From the NCBI RefSeq assembly GCF_032884065.1, contig NC_088873.1, positions 4,732,854-4,796,853 on the forward strand: a stretch of DNA of 64,000 bases, in the 5' to 3' direction. Below, one piece after another: positions 31,866 to 42,810 of the stretch (position 1 is its first letter; every line of letters begins with the position of its first letter). The translations under genes and the position numbers were made by a program. Source of the stretch: Artemia franciscana (Eukaryota > Arthropoda > Branchiopoda > Anostraca > Artemiidae). The notes under the pieces were generated by a model. The model searched no databases. It was not told the DNA's origin and saw nothing but the letters and a program-made list of their open reading frames with translations.

Positions 31866-33699
31866 GTAATGCAAATATTACGTGCTCATTTTGTGGTGCT
31901 GCGTCTTAGTGTGGCCTTAAATATTGTTTATAATGCCTATAACTTAGGGTATACCCAAAATGTTTGCAGTTTCAGGAGATAACATCACCTTGTTCTCCCC
32001 ATGACTGGCTCAATAGATAAGATGATTTTATTTGACAAATACCTACACAATATTTTAAGAACACCTGCTAAGAAAACCCCCTAAGGGCTTGTTGGGAGCA
32101 GGTAGAAATCTGCCTCTAGGCGTTATAGGTGTTATTACGCCTAAAAAAATTGTCCTCGAAGGGTGGACAGATAGGGCATCCATAAACAAAAATGTCACCT
32201 ATCTCCTACCTTCAAAATTTATGAACTTAAACATTCACTTTCTGCATTTAATTCCATTTCAAGCACGATTCGTGTTGCTTCTTATTTTCTTAAAGAACTA
32301 AACGATTTGCAATACAAGACTATATTCATATGATTACCTGCCAACGTCAAAGGTATTAAAAACTTTGGTTAAAAAAAGGTATGTGATTTTTACCCCCAGT
32401 TAAGTTACATTCCCCCCACAGATATTACAATTGTTATTGGAATTTCTTCTCTACTCCCCAATATAATTTAAGGCTGAAACTTGGTGTTATACTAAGTGTT
32501 TATTGCATTGTTTTTGTATTCATACTCTTCCTAACGTTTTGGATAACCTTGTTTTCCAAAGAGGAAATAGAGGAGCAGGAGTTTATATGAAAGCATAAGA
32601 GGAAACACTGGAAACAACGGGGGATGCTAAATGTCTATTTCTATTAAAGTAATTACGTAACAGTGAGTAAAGCAATGAAGACACGCCCGTAGTTTTGTTT
32701 TTTAGGTGGGTCCCTTAATAACAAAAAACATATTGGATGATTTAAGTAAGAATTATCCAGAAATTTAGTAAAATTTAGCATGTCAGATTTTCCTCTAATT
32801 TAATATCCCTTTAAATCCTGAAGCAAATTCACCTGGAAGTAGCTTCATTAGTTTGTTTCGTCCCTAGTGTAAACTTTTTAATGGCACGATCTGTGGGATT
32901 GGCAGCATTAATGCGAACATTAGCAATGCTAAAGCAGCCGAGATCCAATTTTCTTTGTTTTTCTGTGTTATTGGTCTGTTAGAAAACATCCCTTTTCCCT
33001 ACAAAATCGAAGTCAAAGCACCATCTAACAGCACCTACTAGCATCGTTTTAATTAAAATAATGGTTATTTGAATTGTAATTTGCTAAAATTTAAGGAGTA
33101 TATACTCTTATAAAATATACACAACATATTTTGGAAATTCGGAATTTATTTATGCAGTATCGCCATCTAATTTTAAATTGCTTCAAAGTTGATGTTAGTA
33201 AATCATGTACCAGGAGTGCTGTAAAGAAGATAACGGTCAGAGAATCAAGGATGTATTCCCATACTAAGTACTTTACCGCCCTCTTTAACTTGCTATTTGA
33301 GGCCCTATTGCACTTGCAATTTTTTTCTAGTTCTATTTTATATTTTGTGCATTTAAAATAATTACTCTTTAGGAGCTGATCAAGTCACTTATAAAATTTG
33401 ATCACGTTTCTTAACCGTCTTTAGGAAGATAAGGTACCTTAAGGGATCACATTGTCTCATCCATTAAAACCTTTTTTAAATATATTTTTCCGTTATTTTA
33501 AATCTCTTGATGCTTTTTGTTTCTCCGGCATTATGCCTCTCAATTATAAAAGAGAGAGAGAGAGAGAGAGAAATAATTTATTAACCAATATAACGCTTAC
33601 ATAATCTTTCAAAAGTCATCGGGGAAACCCACTGGGTTGTATATGATGGTTGTTTCCGTCCTTATAATCTACTAATATTTATTCACGCTTCACCTATAA

Positions 33700-34649
33700 A
33701 CCAAATCACTAATACACACTCAAATATCACATATTCGGCGTTTTTCTCACAGTTATTTCGTTATGCAAGGATTTGTAGTAATTATATTGATTTTAAAAAT
33801 AGATGTAAAATCCTACGACAAAAATTGATATTAAGAGGTTTTTCTGCAAATAAATTAACTTGGCAATTAAAAAAATTTAGTTTTCCTTATAACGAACTTT
33901 TAAATAAATGCCAAAAGAATTATCTGGAAATACTTAAAGAAATTTTCGGCTAATTTCGGAGCTTCGCGAAAAGATGATGCAGCGCCATTTATTTTGAATT
34001 GTGTTTTTAATAGAGGGGATTTTTTTTTAAAAATAGCCACATGGTAAAGATGAATTCTATAATTGTTTAGTTCATTCAGGTTTTTTGCAAAGTGTTAATA
34101 TTTGTGGTTTGGTAAAATTTATCATATTTAGTTTACCTAATGTTGCTAAAAAGAGGAATATATTAACAGGATAAGCTTGTTTTGGTGTTACTTGGTTGTT
34201 CTACATTTGCTTTTTTTTTCATAGACATGTATTTTGGGGGTGATACCTGACACGGGGATGCCATGGATATTCTGTGGTAGGCACAACACTTGACTGGGTA
34301 GAGAATTTAAAGTGCCGAAACCCTATAGGCAAGTGTATTCTCCTGATGAGCCCTTGTGTTGGGTTGTTGCCTCTGAATTATTTGTCTTTATTGTTTCTAT
34401 TGTTTGGTAAATGACGACTTATACTTATTGACGACATGACTGCCTGTCCATGGATTATTCTTTATGGTTGATTGTGTATGGCTATGCTGTTTGACCTATG
34501 TGTTTGTATGGATGAGTAGGGTTAAGGCCTCAGTCAAGTGCTGGTCTATACTAATCACTAATTTAGGAAAACAGTCTTCCTTTTCTCCTTCTGTCTCTTT
34601 TTTTTTTTTTTTATGTGTTTGTGCTGTTGCATTGGTGATTTCTCTTTTC

Positions 34650-34650
<1 letters not shown>
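33700..34650 (+). mobile_element. Penelope-like retroelement fragment, 3' part
   Basis: 33717-33953 encodes the last 78 residues of the element's reverse transcriptase in one open frame: HSNITYSAFFSQLFRYARIC, NYIDFKNRCKILRQKLILRG and FSANKLTWQLKKFSFPYNEL, then a stop. The minus-strand copy at 16085-16280 encodes the same block. The 3' part (34210-34650) matches 15340-15800 of that copy: a TGGTAGGCACAACACTTGAC segment, TATTCTCCTGATGAGCCCTT, GACTGCCTGTCCATGGATTA and GCTATGCTGTTTGACCTATG. It is 5'-truncated just after a GA microsatellite and lies in sense within intron 2. Confidence 0.78.

Positions 34651-34652
<2 letters not shown>

Positions 34653-34720
<68 letters not shown>
34653..34720. repeat. 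(TA)n microsatellite
   Basis: About 34 uninterrupted TA dinucleotides inside the 3' region of the Penelope-like fragment. The 98-codon frame across it (34464-34760) is an artefact of the repeat. Confidence 0.95.
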
Positions 34721-34722
<2 letters not shown>

Positions 34723-34922
34723 GTTGTTTTATGTATGTTTTATATATTTATTTTATTTAATTTTTAGTGCTGTATTTGGAATCATCTGATTTGGAAGTGG
34801 GTTTCATTGACAGAAACGCGAATATGGTATTTGACTAGAACAAAAAGTTAGGAATCTAATGGTAGCCAACTACTGCTGCTTTATTAAGATGTTTCCTAAT
34901 GTAGATCTACCCCATAAGAATA

Positions 34923-35022
34923 TTTTTGATATAGAGGCTTAGATATGTTTTTGATAAAGAGGCTTAGATATGTTTTTGATAAAGAGGCTTTGATATGTTT
35001 TTGATAAAGAGGCTTAGATATG
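34923..35022 (+). repeat. Four-copy 25-bp minisatellite next to the exon 3 acceptor
   Basis: Four head-to-tail 25-base units (34923, 34948, 34973, 34998) of TTTTTGATAAAGAGGCTTAG plus ATATG, with one or two differences between units. Each unit supplies a T-run and a possible branch-point adenosine context, and the array ends 25 bases before the exon. Confidence 0.95.
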
Positions 35023-35047
35023 TTTGGTAACGAATTTAATCTTATAG

Positions 35048-35169
35048 GTATGTTCGAGCTCTTGGTGCATACTATATGAGGCTCACTGGCACATCGGTTG
35101 ACTGCTTTAAATATTTGGAACCGTTGTTGAATGACTACAGGAAGATACGACTCCAAAATAAACAAGGCC
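35048..35169 (+). CDS. PRPF38A: PRPF38A coding exon 3
   Basis: Residues 97-137: YVRALGAYYMRLTGTSVDCF, KYLEPLLNDYRKIRLQNKQG. It matches the family block with RALGA.Y.RLTG and YLEPL.NDYRK. The acceptor is CTTATAG and the donor GGCC|GTGAGT. The donor-side end of this exon has decayed copies further down the intron. Confidence 0.97.
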
Positions 35170-35519
35170 GTGAGTCCCCTTCCGTTTTATTCATTTTTTT
35201 TTCATTAAACATATTATCGTTTTATATTTTGTCCTTTTTTCGTCAGTATTGTATCTATTCCCCTGGATTTGCTACTGTTGACCCGGTAGGATGAAACATT
35301 TAATGGCTTAGCTGCTGTAAAAACCTTAAATTCTTTAACACTTTGAGTACCTAAATATTTTAAGTAGTTTAAATACTTTAAATACTTGGAGCCTTTAAAT
35401 ATTTTAATTATTTAATTCCGTACTTTAAATAAATTAGGTACCTTAAATCTTTAAATGTTTAAATTCTTTATTACTTTAAATACTTCAAACTATTTAATAA
35501 TTTAAGTACTAGTAACTTT

Positions 35520-36190
35520 GGTTGAAAGACTAGGAAGATGCGATTCAAAAAAAGGCCAAGAATTCTCGTCTGTTTTATTTATTTTTTCTTTAGCAACATT
35601 TTATATTGGCTCCTGCCTTTTTATTGCATCAAAATTGTATCCATTCCCCTAGACTCGCCACTGTTGGCCTGTTAAGGCCAAATACTTGGTGCCTTTAAGA
35701 CCGATAAATACTTGATGCTTGAACTCTTTAGATATTTTAAATGCTTTAAAACTGTAAATACTTGAAGCCTTTGTTAGGCTCCTACCTTTTTATTGCATCA
35801 AAATTTTATCCTTTCCTCTAGACTCGCCACTTTTGGCTCGTTAAGGCCAAATACTTAGAGCCTTTAAGACCGGTAAATACTTTAATGCTTGAACTCTTTA
35901 GATAGTTCAAATGCTTTAAAATTGTAAATTCTTAAAGCCTTTGCTAGGCTCCTACCTTTTTATTGCACCAAAATTGTATCCTTTCCCCTACACTCGCCAC
36001 TGTTGGTCCGTTAAGGCTAAATACTTGGAGCCTTTAAGACCGATAAATACTTAATGCTTGAACTCTTTATATAGTTTAAATGCTTTAAAACTGTAAATAT
36101 TTGAAGCCTTTGTTTACTGACTGACGGCAGAGACGATTCCAAAATAAACGAGGCCATGAGTTTCCTGCCTTTTTTATTATATGTAGCATC
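35520..36190 (+). repeat. Degenerate tandem repeats that include partial exon 3 copies
   Basis: At about 35528-35565 (GACTAGGAAGATGCGATTC…) and 36118-36165 (GATTCCAAAATAAACGAGGC…) the 3' end of exon 3 reappears, followed by sequence like the real start of intron 3 (TTTTATTTATTTTTTCTTTA, TTGTATCCATTCCCCTAGAC, GCCACTGTTGGCC). Between them a unit of about 180 bases (AAATACTTGG, CCTTTAAGACCGATAAATAC, GCTTGAACTCTTTAGATA, TTAGGCTCCTACCTTTTTAT) occurs three times. The donor GCCGTGAGT is altered in both exon copies. Confidence 0.8.
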
Positions 36191-36464
36191 TTTGTCGTTG
36201 TGCCATTGCTGTACTGAAGTAGTACCTTTTGTTTGTCCCTAATTTTTATACTTTCATGTTTTTGTGCTGACTGACATACTCCTTACTGTTTAACAACTGA
36301 GACCCTAATTTCTATGGTTTATTGTTCGTGTTTTTTTCTTTTGGAAAACTTGTTTTTATCTTATTCGAAGTGATAATATTTGGTTTGATCCACTCTGAAA
36401 TTCTGAAAATTTGTTGAGTTCAGCTAAAGTTCTTTTTTCTATACAAAAACAGATGAAAAAATTT

Positions 36465-36844
36465 TTATGAAGAGGCGAACTCCCTCAAAAAGCCAATCTT
36501 TGGCGAAACATATTTATAACTATAACCAATTAGAGGCTCGGAATAGAAAGCACGGAAAGAGTAGGGCCATAAATACCTTACCTTAGATCCTCTGGTGCCT
36601 CTAGAGGCCCCTAGGGCATCAACAAGGAGTCTCCAGTCATCATGGTATTCCACTGCCGCCAGTACAAATACCGTTCGGGTTGGAGCGGAGGATGCAGCGG
36701 AGCACAGATCGGACTGATATGTCGGCGTAGGTGTTCTTAGGACGACCCCTCCTCCTTGATCCTTTACGTTGCCACAAATAGGTTGCCTTGAGAGATCTAG
36801 GGTCAACTTTCTAAAGACATAGCCAAGATACATAGATGTTGGCA
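36465..36844 (-). mobile_element. RTE-like LINE, 3'-terminal fragment
   Basis: The minus strand encodes a diverged C terminus: an EYHDDWRLLVDALGASRGTR block, GSKV and a stop, followed at once by a TAAGG-type tail. The family block LVDALGASGGTGGSKV recurs at 41475-41520. Upstream residues are eroded, with only YLGYVF (family YLGHVL) and a proline/threonine stretch left. Confidence 0.7.
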
Positions 36845-38640
36845 AATGTTATCGAACGGTTCGAGGCAACGAACTGTAACTAAGGAAGCGACTCGCCTCA
36901 ATAGTAACCGAACTCTAAAAAGGGAATTTTAAAATCAATAGGTACATCAAAAGAATCAGCTTATTGTGTTGATTCCAAATATTTGAGATTCATTAAGTTT
37001 AGTGTTACCCATCAAGAGTTTTCTTAATTAGGGGGAAAGATTGCATAAAATTAAAGAAGTCTTAATGACAATCACACCATCAGATTGAGCGTACCAGAGA
37101 ACCCTACTATTGAAGTTTTAACCTCCTATTTGTAAAAATAGTTTGTTTTTTTGCCAGAAGGCAGATCACGGATGCTTGCTAATTTTTTTTTTATTTTTTT
37201 TTTTGTTCCAGGGATGATTGTTTCAGAATAAGGGTCCTAAAAGATTGGGGGAGGGTGGATTTGAACGGAAATTAAAAGTTGTAGTGCCCTTTTTAAGTAA
37301 CCGAAAAGATTGGAGAGCAACTGGGCCCCCTCCCACGCTCATTTTTCTTCAAAATTATCTGATCAAAATTTTGATAGCCTATAGCCATTTTGTTTATTAT
37401 AGTTGAAAGATCGAATAATTATGTCTTTAAATGTGGAATAACCTCCCATAGTCCTTGGGGAGAGACCTGTAAGTTATGAAATTCGCCCATTGTTTACGTA
37501 TACAATTTGTTATTGGGAAGTATACCGACATTTTTTAGGGTGTGTTTGTGTTTAGGGTGGATTTCTATAGTTAGAATCTTCCTTGGGGAGGGAAATATCT
37601 GGGGGTGAATATTCCAGGGGAAACTTTACACTGGGGGGGATTTGACAGAATTACTATGCGGAATTCTTTTTAATTGTCTTACATTCTCTTTGCCAAATTT
37701 ATCATGTAGAGATGATCCGGGGGAATCATCCAGGGGCTTTTTTTCGTGTGTTTTAATTTCCGGGAAATCATTTCCACGGAAGGGGGCATTTCTGGAGTGA
37801 TCGAGAAACCGATTAGAAATTAAAGTCTCATTAAAATGAAAGAATGCTAAGAAGAATTTTTCTGGCTGTATCGTCCGCAAGCAGTTTTACTGGGAGGAAG
37901 GATTCTCAGCGAGGATGATCCTGTCTGGAGGGAATTTGACGGGGAGGGGGGGGATGCACTTTACTTTGGATGAAATTTCCAAGGAGGAGTTTTCCCTGAG
38001 GGGGAGGGTTTATTTCATAGAGTGTGAGCCAGATTTACTGTCATTATTTGAAAAACGAATGGAAATCATTCCATGTATGAAGGGTTGCCCCCTTCTCAAT
38101 ACCTTGCTCTTTCCGCTAAAGTTTGACTGGTTCCAATTTTTTAAGGGTGTCGACTGAAACATCGGGGCCGTTTTGTTAGAATAGAAAGCTTTTTTAAAAG
38201 TGCTAACAGCTTTAGCACAAAAAGCAAGGTATTGAGGAAGGGGCAAACCTTCAGATATGGAATAAATCTGCCAAAATTACTATGCAAGTTTTGTATTAAT
38301 TTTTCATGTGAGGTGAGCCGAATTCGTTGAAAAACGTCCAGAAATTAAAAAAAAAAAAAAAAACAGTTTTTTAAAACTAAAAGTAAGGAGCGACGTTAAA
38401 GCTTAAAATGAACAAAAGTTATTCCGTATATGAAAGGTGCCGGTTTTTCCTCAACGCTTCACTCTTTACGCTATAGTTTTTATCGTTTTAAAAAGTAGAG
38501 TTGCGACAAAGAGTCAAACTTTAGCCTAAAGAGCGTGGTGTTGAGGAGGGGAAGCCCCTTTCACATATGTAGTAATTTCTGTTCGTATTGTTTTAATGTC
38601 GCTCCTTACTTTCAGTTAAAAAAACTTTTTTATTATTTCA
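36845..38640 (+). repeat. REP-A, longest + strand copy, with foldback end
   Basis: Starts with GTTCGAGGCAACGAACTGTA and runs through all REP-A blocks: CATCAAAAGAATCAGCTTAT, CACACCATCAGATTGAGCGT, TTTTTTTGCCAGAAGGCAGA, the CCTTTTTAAGTAACCGAAAA core, AGTCCTTGGGGAGAGACCTG, TTTGCCAAATTTATCATGTA and TTTGACGGGGAGGGGGGGAT. It ends in a foldback module at 38370-38630. About 1.8 kb in all. No transposase, reverse transcriptase or long open frame is visible; class unknown, non-autonomous. Confidence 0.8.
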
Positions 38641-38769
38641 TTAACAAGATCCTTGTTGGTGTTTGTTGGTGGTGTTGGTGTTTTTTCCTGGTGTTTGTGT
38701 GCTTGTTGGTCAATCTTTCCAGTGCGTGTTCAAGATTCTTTGGAAATGTGTAATATAAAAGACCAGTAT

Positions 38770-39545
38770 CCTACTCCCATGCTCTGAATTGATATGTCAT
38801 GATTGGGATGCGTGTGTCAGAATCGACAGAACCTGACTATAGAGGAGTCTGAGTTTGATACGGAGTGAGAAGACGTGGACCGCCAGACTCTCTTCATTCT
38901 GTTGAAATCTCTAGCCTATAAGGGACGTGACTTGTTTCTCCAATTGGTCAAAGTTTTCAGTTATACATACAAGGACTATGAATTTTTCACTCGTTCAAGC
39001 TAGTCACCATTGCACTTGATCTGAGTGGAGAATGGGAAGTCGCCACACATTTAATTTTGTCGGCGTTTATTCCGATCCCTCGATTTATCTTGCCCTCGTG
39101 GTAATTTTTTCAAGAAGTTGTTAGAGGCGTTGCGTGCATTTCTCAAGGATATTGACGTCTTGAACAAAGTTAAGGCCACCTTTTTTTTACTTTTCTCAAA
39201 ATATAGTCAATTACTATGATAAGCATCAACGGTGATAGGATTCAGTTTCTATTAACTCCTGAGAGAATCCTAAAGTGTCAACACAAGCCTCAGAATTCAG
39301 ATGCATAGTGGAAATTATTTTTATTCTATTTGATTGAGTACCATTATGGGAAAGTATCTTCCATAGGATTTCTCGAGTAAGTCGATTGTGTTTCAAAATC
39401 AACGACTATCATGTAGATTTTGGGCCGGAATTCACAAAATTCTTCTGCGAGTACTCAAAGGATGAGTACAAGATATGCAGAGGACCGGTCAGGTTTGAAA
39501 CTTTGTTGTTCTATGAAGTGGAGAAAGCATGGAAAGAATAAGGGG
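38770..39545 (-). mobile_element. RTE-like LINE reverse-transcriptase fragment
   Basis: Minus-strand blocks, with frame changes between them: FKPDRSSAYLVLI (family GFRPGRSCADQI), IYMIVVDFETQSTYSRN (motif A, family FIDFEKAFDSVDR, with the motif aspartate), NSEACVDT, VLSPLMLIIVIDYILRKV (family CVLSPLLF…) and INRGIGINADKIKCVATSHS (family LKINADKTK), then a degraded connection domain. Ends of the insertion are unclear. It lies antisense in intron 3. Confidence 0.75.
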
Positions 39546-39843
39546 GTCACAATTATTTATGCGTGTTTCTGACCGTTGAAGGGAGAGTTGTTTATATCTA
39601 ATGGACGAAGCAAAGGCCTTGAACTTGCTTCAAACACAGGAAGATGAGAAAGACAGTCGTTTTGAGACTGTTGGACGGGGAATTTGCTTCCTCTACTGGG
39701 TATTGCAACGGGCCTTAATGCTGTTTATACCTGTTTCAGGCAGAATTAAATAAGCACCAATACCATATTTCCTCGTTTGGTTTTTTACATATTTTCCAGT
39801 CTTTCTTTTCTTGTAATTATGTTCTTTTTTTACTCTTTTTTAG

Positions 39844-39929
39844 AATATGAATTGCTTCATATTGATGAATTTGTTGACAACTTGCTCCGTGAAGAAAGAT
39901 ATTGTGACGTTATTCTCCCTAGAATACAG
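39844..39929 (+). CDS. PRPF38A: PRPF38A coding exon 4
   Basis: Residues 138-166: QYELLHIDEFVDNLLREERY and CDVILPRIQ, matching the family [EQ].EL.H.DEF.D.LL..ER.CD.ILPR.Q block. The first codon is split (C|AA) across intron 3 and the exon ends in phase 0 before GTAAGC. The acceptor is TTTTTTAG. Confidence 0.97.
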
Positions 39930-41350
39930 GTAAGCCTGATGATAGATTTTAAGTTTTGACGGAACTAGCACTTTTAATACAAATAATTTTATGTTACATG
40001 TTGTTACAATCATGCTCAAACAAATTTTTTAAGAACGTGTTAGAATAAAATTTGTTACCGAGCAGACAGTAATTACTGTCTTAATTTAGTTCTTTAATTT
40101 TGTTTTAATTTAATTTAGTTTACTGTCTGAATTGCTTTCTATTTAGTTCAGGAAAACCCCGATCAACTTATCAACTTATTAAAACCCCGATCAACTTGTT
40201 TGCTTTGAGGTTTTCTTGATTTTTTCTTAGCATCCGTAAGTTGTTGAGGGAAAATAAGTTTCGATCAAAAGTTTTCCGGAAATGGTTAAAAGAATGGGCT
40301 TAAAAAATTGGAACCTAGTGGAACGGGGCAAAGAGGAAAACGTTTGAACAGATTGATAATGGGTTGTGCGCATCTATGTTTGATTCAAATGGCTTGGTGC
40401 TACGATCATTTGTTGGTAGTAATAGTGTTAATAGACGTGTGGAACGTTAAGCTTTCGTGTTTATATTATGTTGCTTGTGTTTGTGGTGTTTCTGTTAAGT
40501 TTGGTGTTTATGTTATCTCATTTTTGGATTTCTTCCTCGGAAAAATCAATGCATGCCTTCTAAAACCCGAGTGTTCTTGAATTATACAATTATTCATTGT
40601 TTTTGTCCGGAGACACTAAACAACTAATAATTTTGATTTATTCTTATGATTGTGAGCGCAGAAGTGACTAGAATGTTTGTCCCTTTTATTTATTATCGTC
40701 TTAAACCTTTTCCACTGAAAGACCACATTCTTAAAACAAGATTCGAAATTATTAGTGGAATTAATAAGTCTATTAAACTGATTTATAAGAATAGATTGTC
40801 GAATTGCGATGTTCGGAACAGTAAAATTGATAAACTTACAATCCGCCAAAACCTGAAATCTAAAGTTACAATCATGTCTACCAACAAAAATTTTCATGAT
40901 CTATATTATGTCTACCAACATAAATTACAATCATGTCTACCAACAAAAAAAGCTTTTCATGATCTAGATTGCCTTTGGAACAGTCCAGAATTTGCAATCT
41001 GGTCTTTCAGTAGAAAAGGCTATTTATAAAGGGGCTCATCTTATTGTTTCCGTCATTTTAAGGGTGCGGGTGTAATAATAACAAATAATTAATCATTAGT
41101 GATGAAAATTGACGTTTTGAACGTTTGCTATATTTTTTATGTAAAATTACCCAACCAATTGTTGTTAGAAAAGAAAAGCAAATTATTACAATAACTATTA
41201 CCATAGAGGCAGTTGACTCATATTCATGGTATATTGTTTTGGGTTCTTGTATGATACACGCCCTACTTAACGTTCTTCTAATATGTTTCTCTTACATTCA
41301 ATCCTAATGAAATATACCAAAGTGAGATAAAATATAAAACTTTAGAAACA

Positions 41351-42033
41351 AATTTGGGCTATATATTTGCACATTAGAGGGGTAGGGGTAAAGTATAGTG
41401 GATCTGCATTGTTTGTGTGCTAGGTACAATTATTCTACATATTATGCAGTCAGAATTGTTTTCTAACTTCATCCTTAGACCTTAGATCCTCCTGTGCCTC
41501 CAGAGGCGCCCAGGGCATCAACGAGAAGCCGCCAGTCATCCCTCATGTGCGCCGCAGCAAGGACATCTTCCCACGCCGGTTGAATGGAAGCATTTATGTT
41601 TCGCAGGTCCGTCTGATAGGTGCGCCGCAGTGTATTGCGCGGCCTGCCTCTTCTTCTTCTTCCTTCTGGTTGCCTCTGGAACGTCGCTTTCGGGATCCGG
41701 GAATCGTCCATGCGAAGTACATGCCCCAAGTATTTCCACCGACGTGTCCTAATGACATCTGTCACTATGGGTTGTCCAGTCATCCGTCTCACCTTCTCAT
41801 TAGAGATTTTTTGTGACCAATGGATGTTTAGTATTCTCCGGAGACATGTATTCTCGAAAGCTAGAATTCGCCTTTCTTGCGTGTTATTCAGATGCCAGGT
41901 TTCGGAAGCATATAACAGGACGGGGATGACGTTGCTATTGAATAGACGAAGCTTGAGTCGGAGGGAGAAATTCTAACTTCATACTGTCCAAATACTTTAT
42001 CCCCCCCTAATGTGCAAATATATAGCCCAAATT
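41351..42033. mobile_element. MITE with ~45-bp terminal inverted repeats, invaded by a LINE
   Basis: The left end AATTTGGGCTATATATTTGC and the reverse complement of the right end agree over about 45 bases, including CACATTAG and AAAGTAT. The compact relative at 6661-6773 shares both ends. Removing the LINE insert and one 12-base repeat leaves a ~170-bp element. No transposase frame. Confidence 0.85.
41473..41970 (-). mobile_element. RTE-like LINE 3' fragment with perfect 12-bp target-site duplication
   Basis: TTCTAACTTCAT flanks the insert at 41461-41472 and 41971-41982. The minus strand encodes, with one frame shift, LKLRLFNSNVIPVLLYASET, WHLNNTQERRILAFENTCLR, RRMTGQPIVTDVIRTRRWKY, LGHVLRMDDSRIPKATFQRQ, PEGRRRRGRP and LLVDALGASGGTGGSKV with a stop. 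These are the typical reverse-transcriptase C-terminal blocks of RTE-like elements. The stop codon lies within about ten bases of the insertion end, which is GGTCTAAGG. The 5' end is truncated. Confidence 0.92.
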
Positions 42034-42655
42034 ATATATTTTTCATCTATTCTGTCACTTCTCTTTGTCTTGTCTCAGACTAAGCTGAAAGTAACTAACG
42101 AAAAAAAAGGTTCTACAATGCGTCAATGAATGAACAACATTAGGTAGGGCGTTTATCATACGGTTTATACGGTTAATTTTTGTAGGAAAATGAATGAAAA
42201 CGCTTTAGGAATTATAACAGGTGCCACAAGGTAGCCACATAGTGGTGCAAGCCGGGGATTGCCAGGAAATAATACCAATAAAAAAATGAACATGGAATTA
42301 AGTCAAATGTCTTTTTCCCTTAAATTTACCTTTAATAATCCATCCTCCCTCAACGGATCCAGATTTATTGATCAAAAGCTAAGCTTTTCATGCAATACCG
42401 TATTTTTGATGTCGTGGGTATACTTACAGTGAATTTCTCAGCATTTATATAGACAATCCTTCATCTGTAGTCATTGGGTCGATCACAGCTCGTATAAAGG
42501 TTCCGTATATTTACTACTCAAAACAGAATTGTTTGATACAAGAGAAATGTCCCTTTCTGTAGTATATTTTCTGACTTGCAAAGTTGAAGCAAACCGCTTT
42601 TATTTATTTCAATCAGATCCTATATAAAAGTTCTACCTTTTTGTTTTTATTATAG

Positions 42656-42810
42656 AAACGCTGGTTGTTAGAAGAGGCAAATGAGTTATTACCAAGGATT
42701 TCAGCGCTAGAGGAGGATTTGGATGCCGAAGATACGGAAGAAGAATCAGATCAAGAGATAGTTCCTCCTCCACCGGTATTAAGAGTGGAACATAGAGAGA
42801 GGGAGAGAAG
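42656..42810 (+). CDS. PRPF38A: PRPF38A coding exon 5
   Basis: Residues 167-217 plus two bases: KRWLLEEANELLPRISALEE, DLDAEDTEEESDQEIVPPPP and VLRVEHRERER. It ends the PRP38 domain and enters the acidic linker. The human counterpart is KRYVLEEAEQLEPRVSALEE followed by an acidic run. The acceptor is TTATTATAG and the donor AG|GTCAGT, phase 2. The PPPP stretch after the acidic run is not in human PRPF38A as I remember it. Confidence 0.96.

Larger units (their letters stand above)
31866..35047 (+). other. PRPF38A: PRPF38A intron 2
   Basis: GT-AG intron. 31866-33540 has no recognisable content. It then holds (GA)n at about 33549-33572, a Penelope-like element fragment, an (AT)n tract and a four-copy 25-bp minisatellite ending 25 bases before the acceptor CTTATAG. 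Confidence 0.9.
35170..39843 (+). other. PRPF38A: PRPF38A intron 3
   Basis: GT-AG intron with decayed exon 3 copies and a TTAAA-rich tandem array, an RTE-like fragment, a long REP-A copy and an RTE-like reverse-transcriptase fragment. The last ~280 bases before exon 4 show nothing recognisable. Confidence 0.9.
39930..42655 (+). other. PRPF38A: PRPF38A intron 4
   Basis: GT-AG intron. From 39930 to 41350 no element is recognised. A 127-codon + strand frame at 40646-41029 has no family resemblance and contains a short tandem repeat (TTACAATCATGTCTACCAAC twice). 41351-42033 is a MITE carrying a LINE fragment. 42034-42655 shows nothing recognisable. Confidence 0.9.

Noticed and set aside
34464-34760. 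98-codon frame rich in Ile-Tyr
   Set aside because: Product of a (TA)n microsatellite.
40646-41029. 127-codon + strand frame in intron 4
   Set aside because: No family resemblance and AT-driven composition; part of it is a short tandem repeat. Chance frames of this size are expected in AT-rich DNA of this length.
41547-41976. Two + strand frames of 89 and 118 codons
   Set aside because: Antisense to the RTE-like reverse-transcriptase C terminus, which explains the openness.
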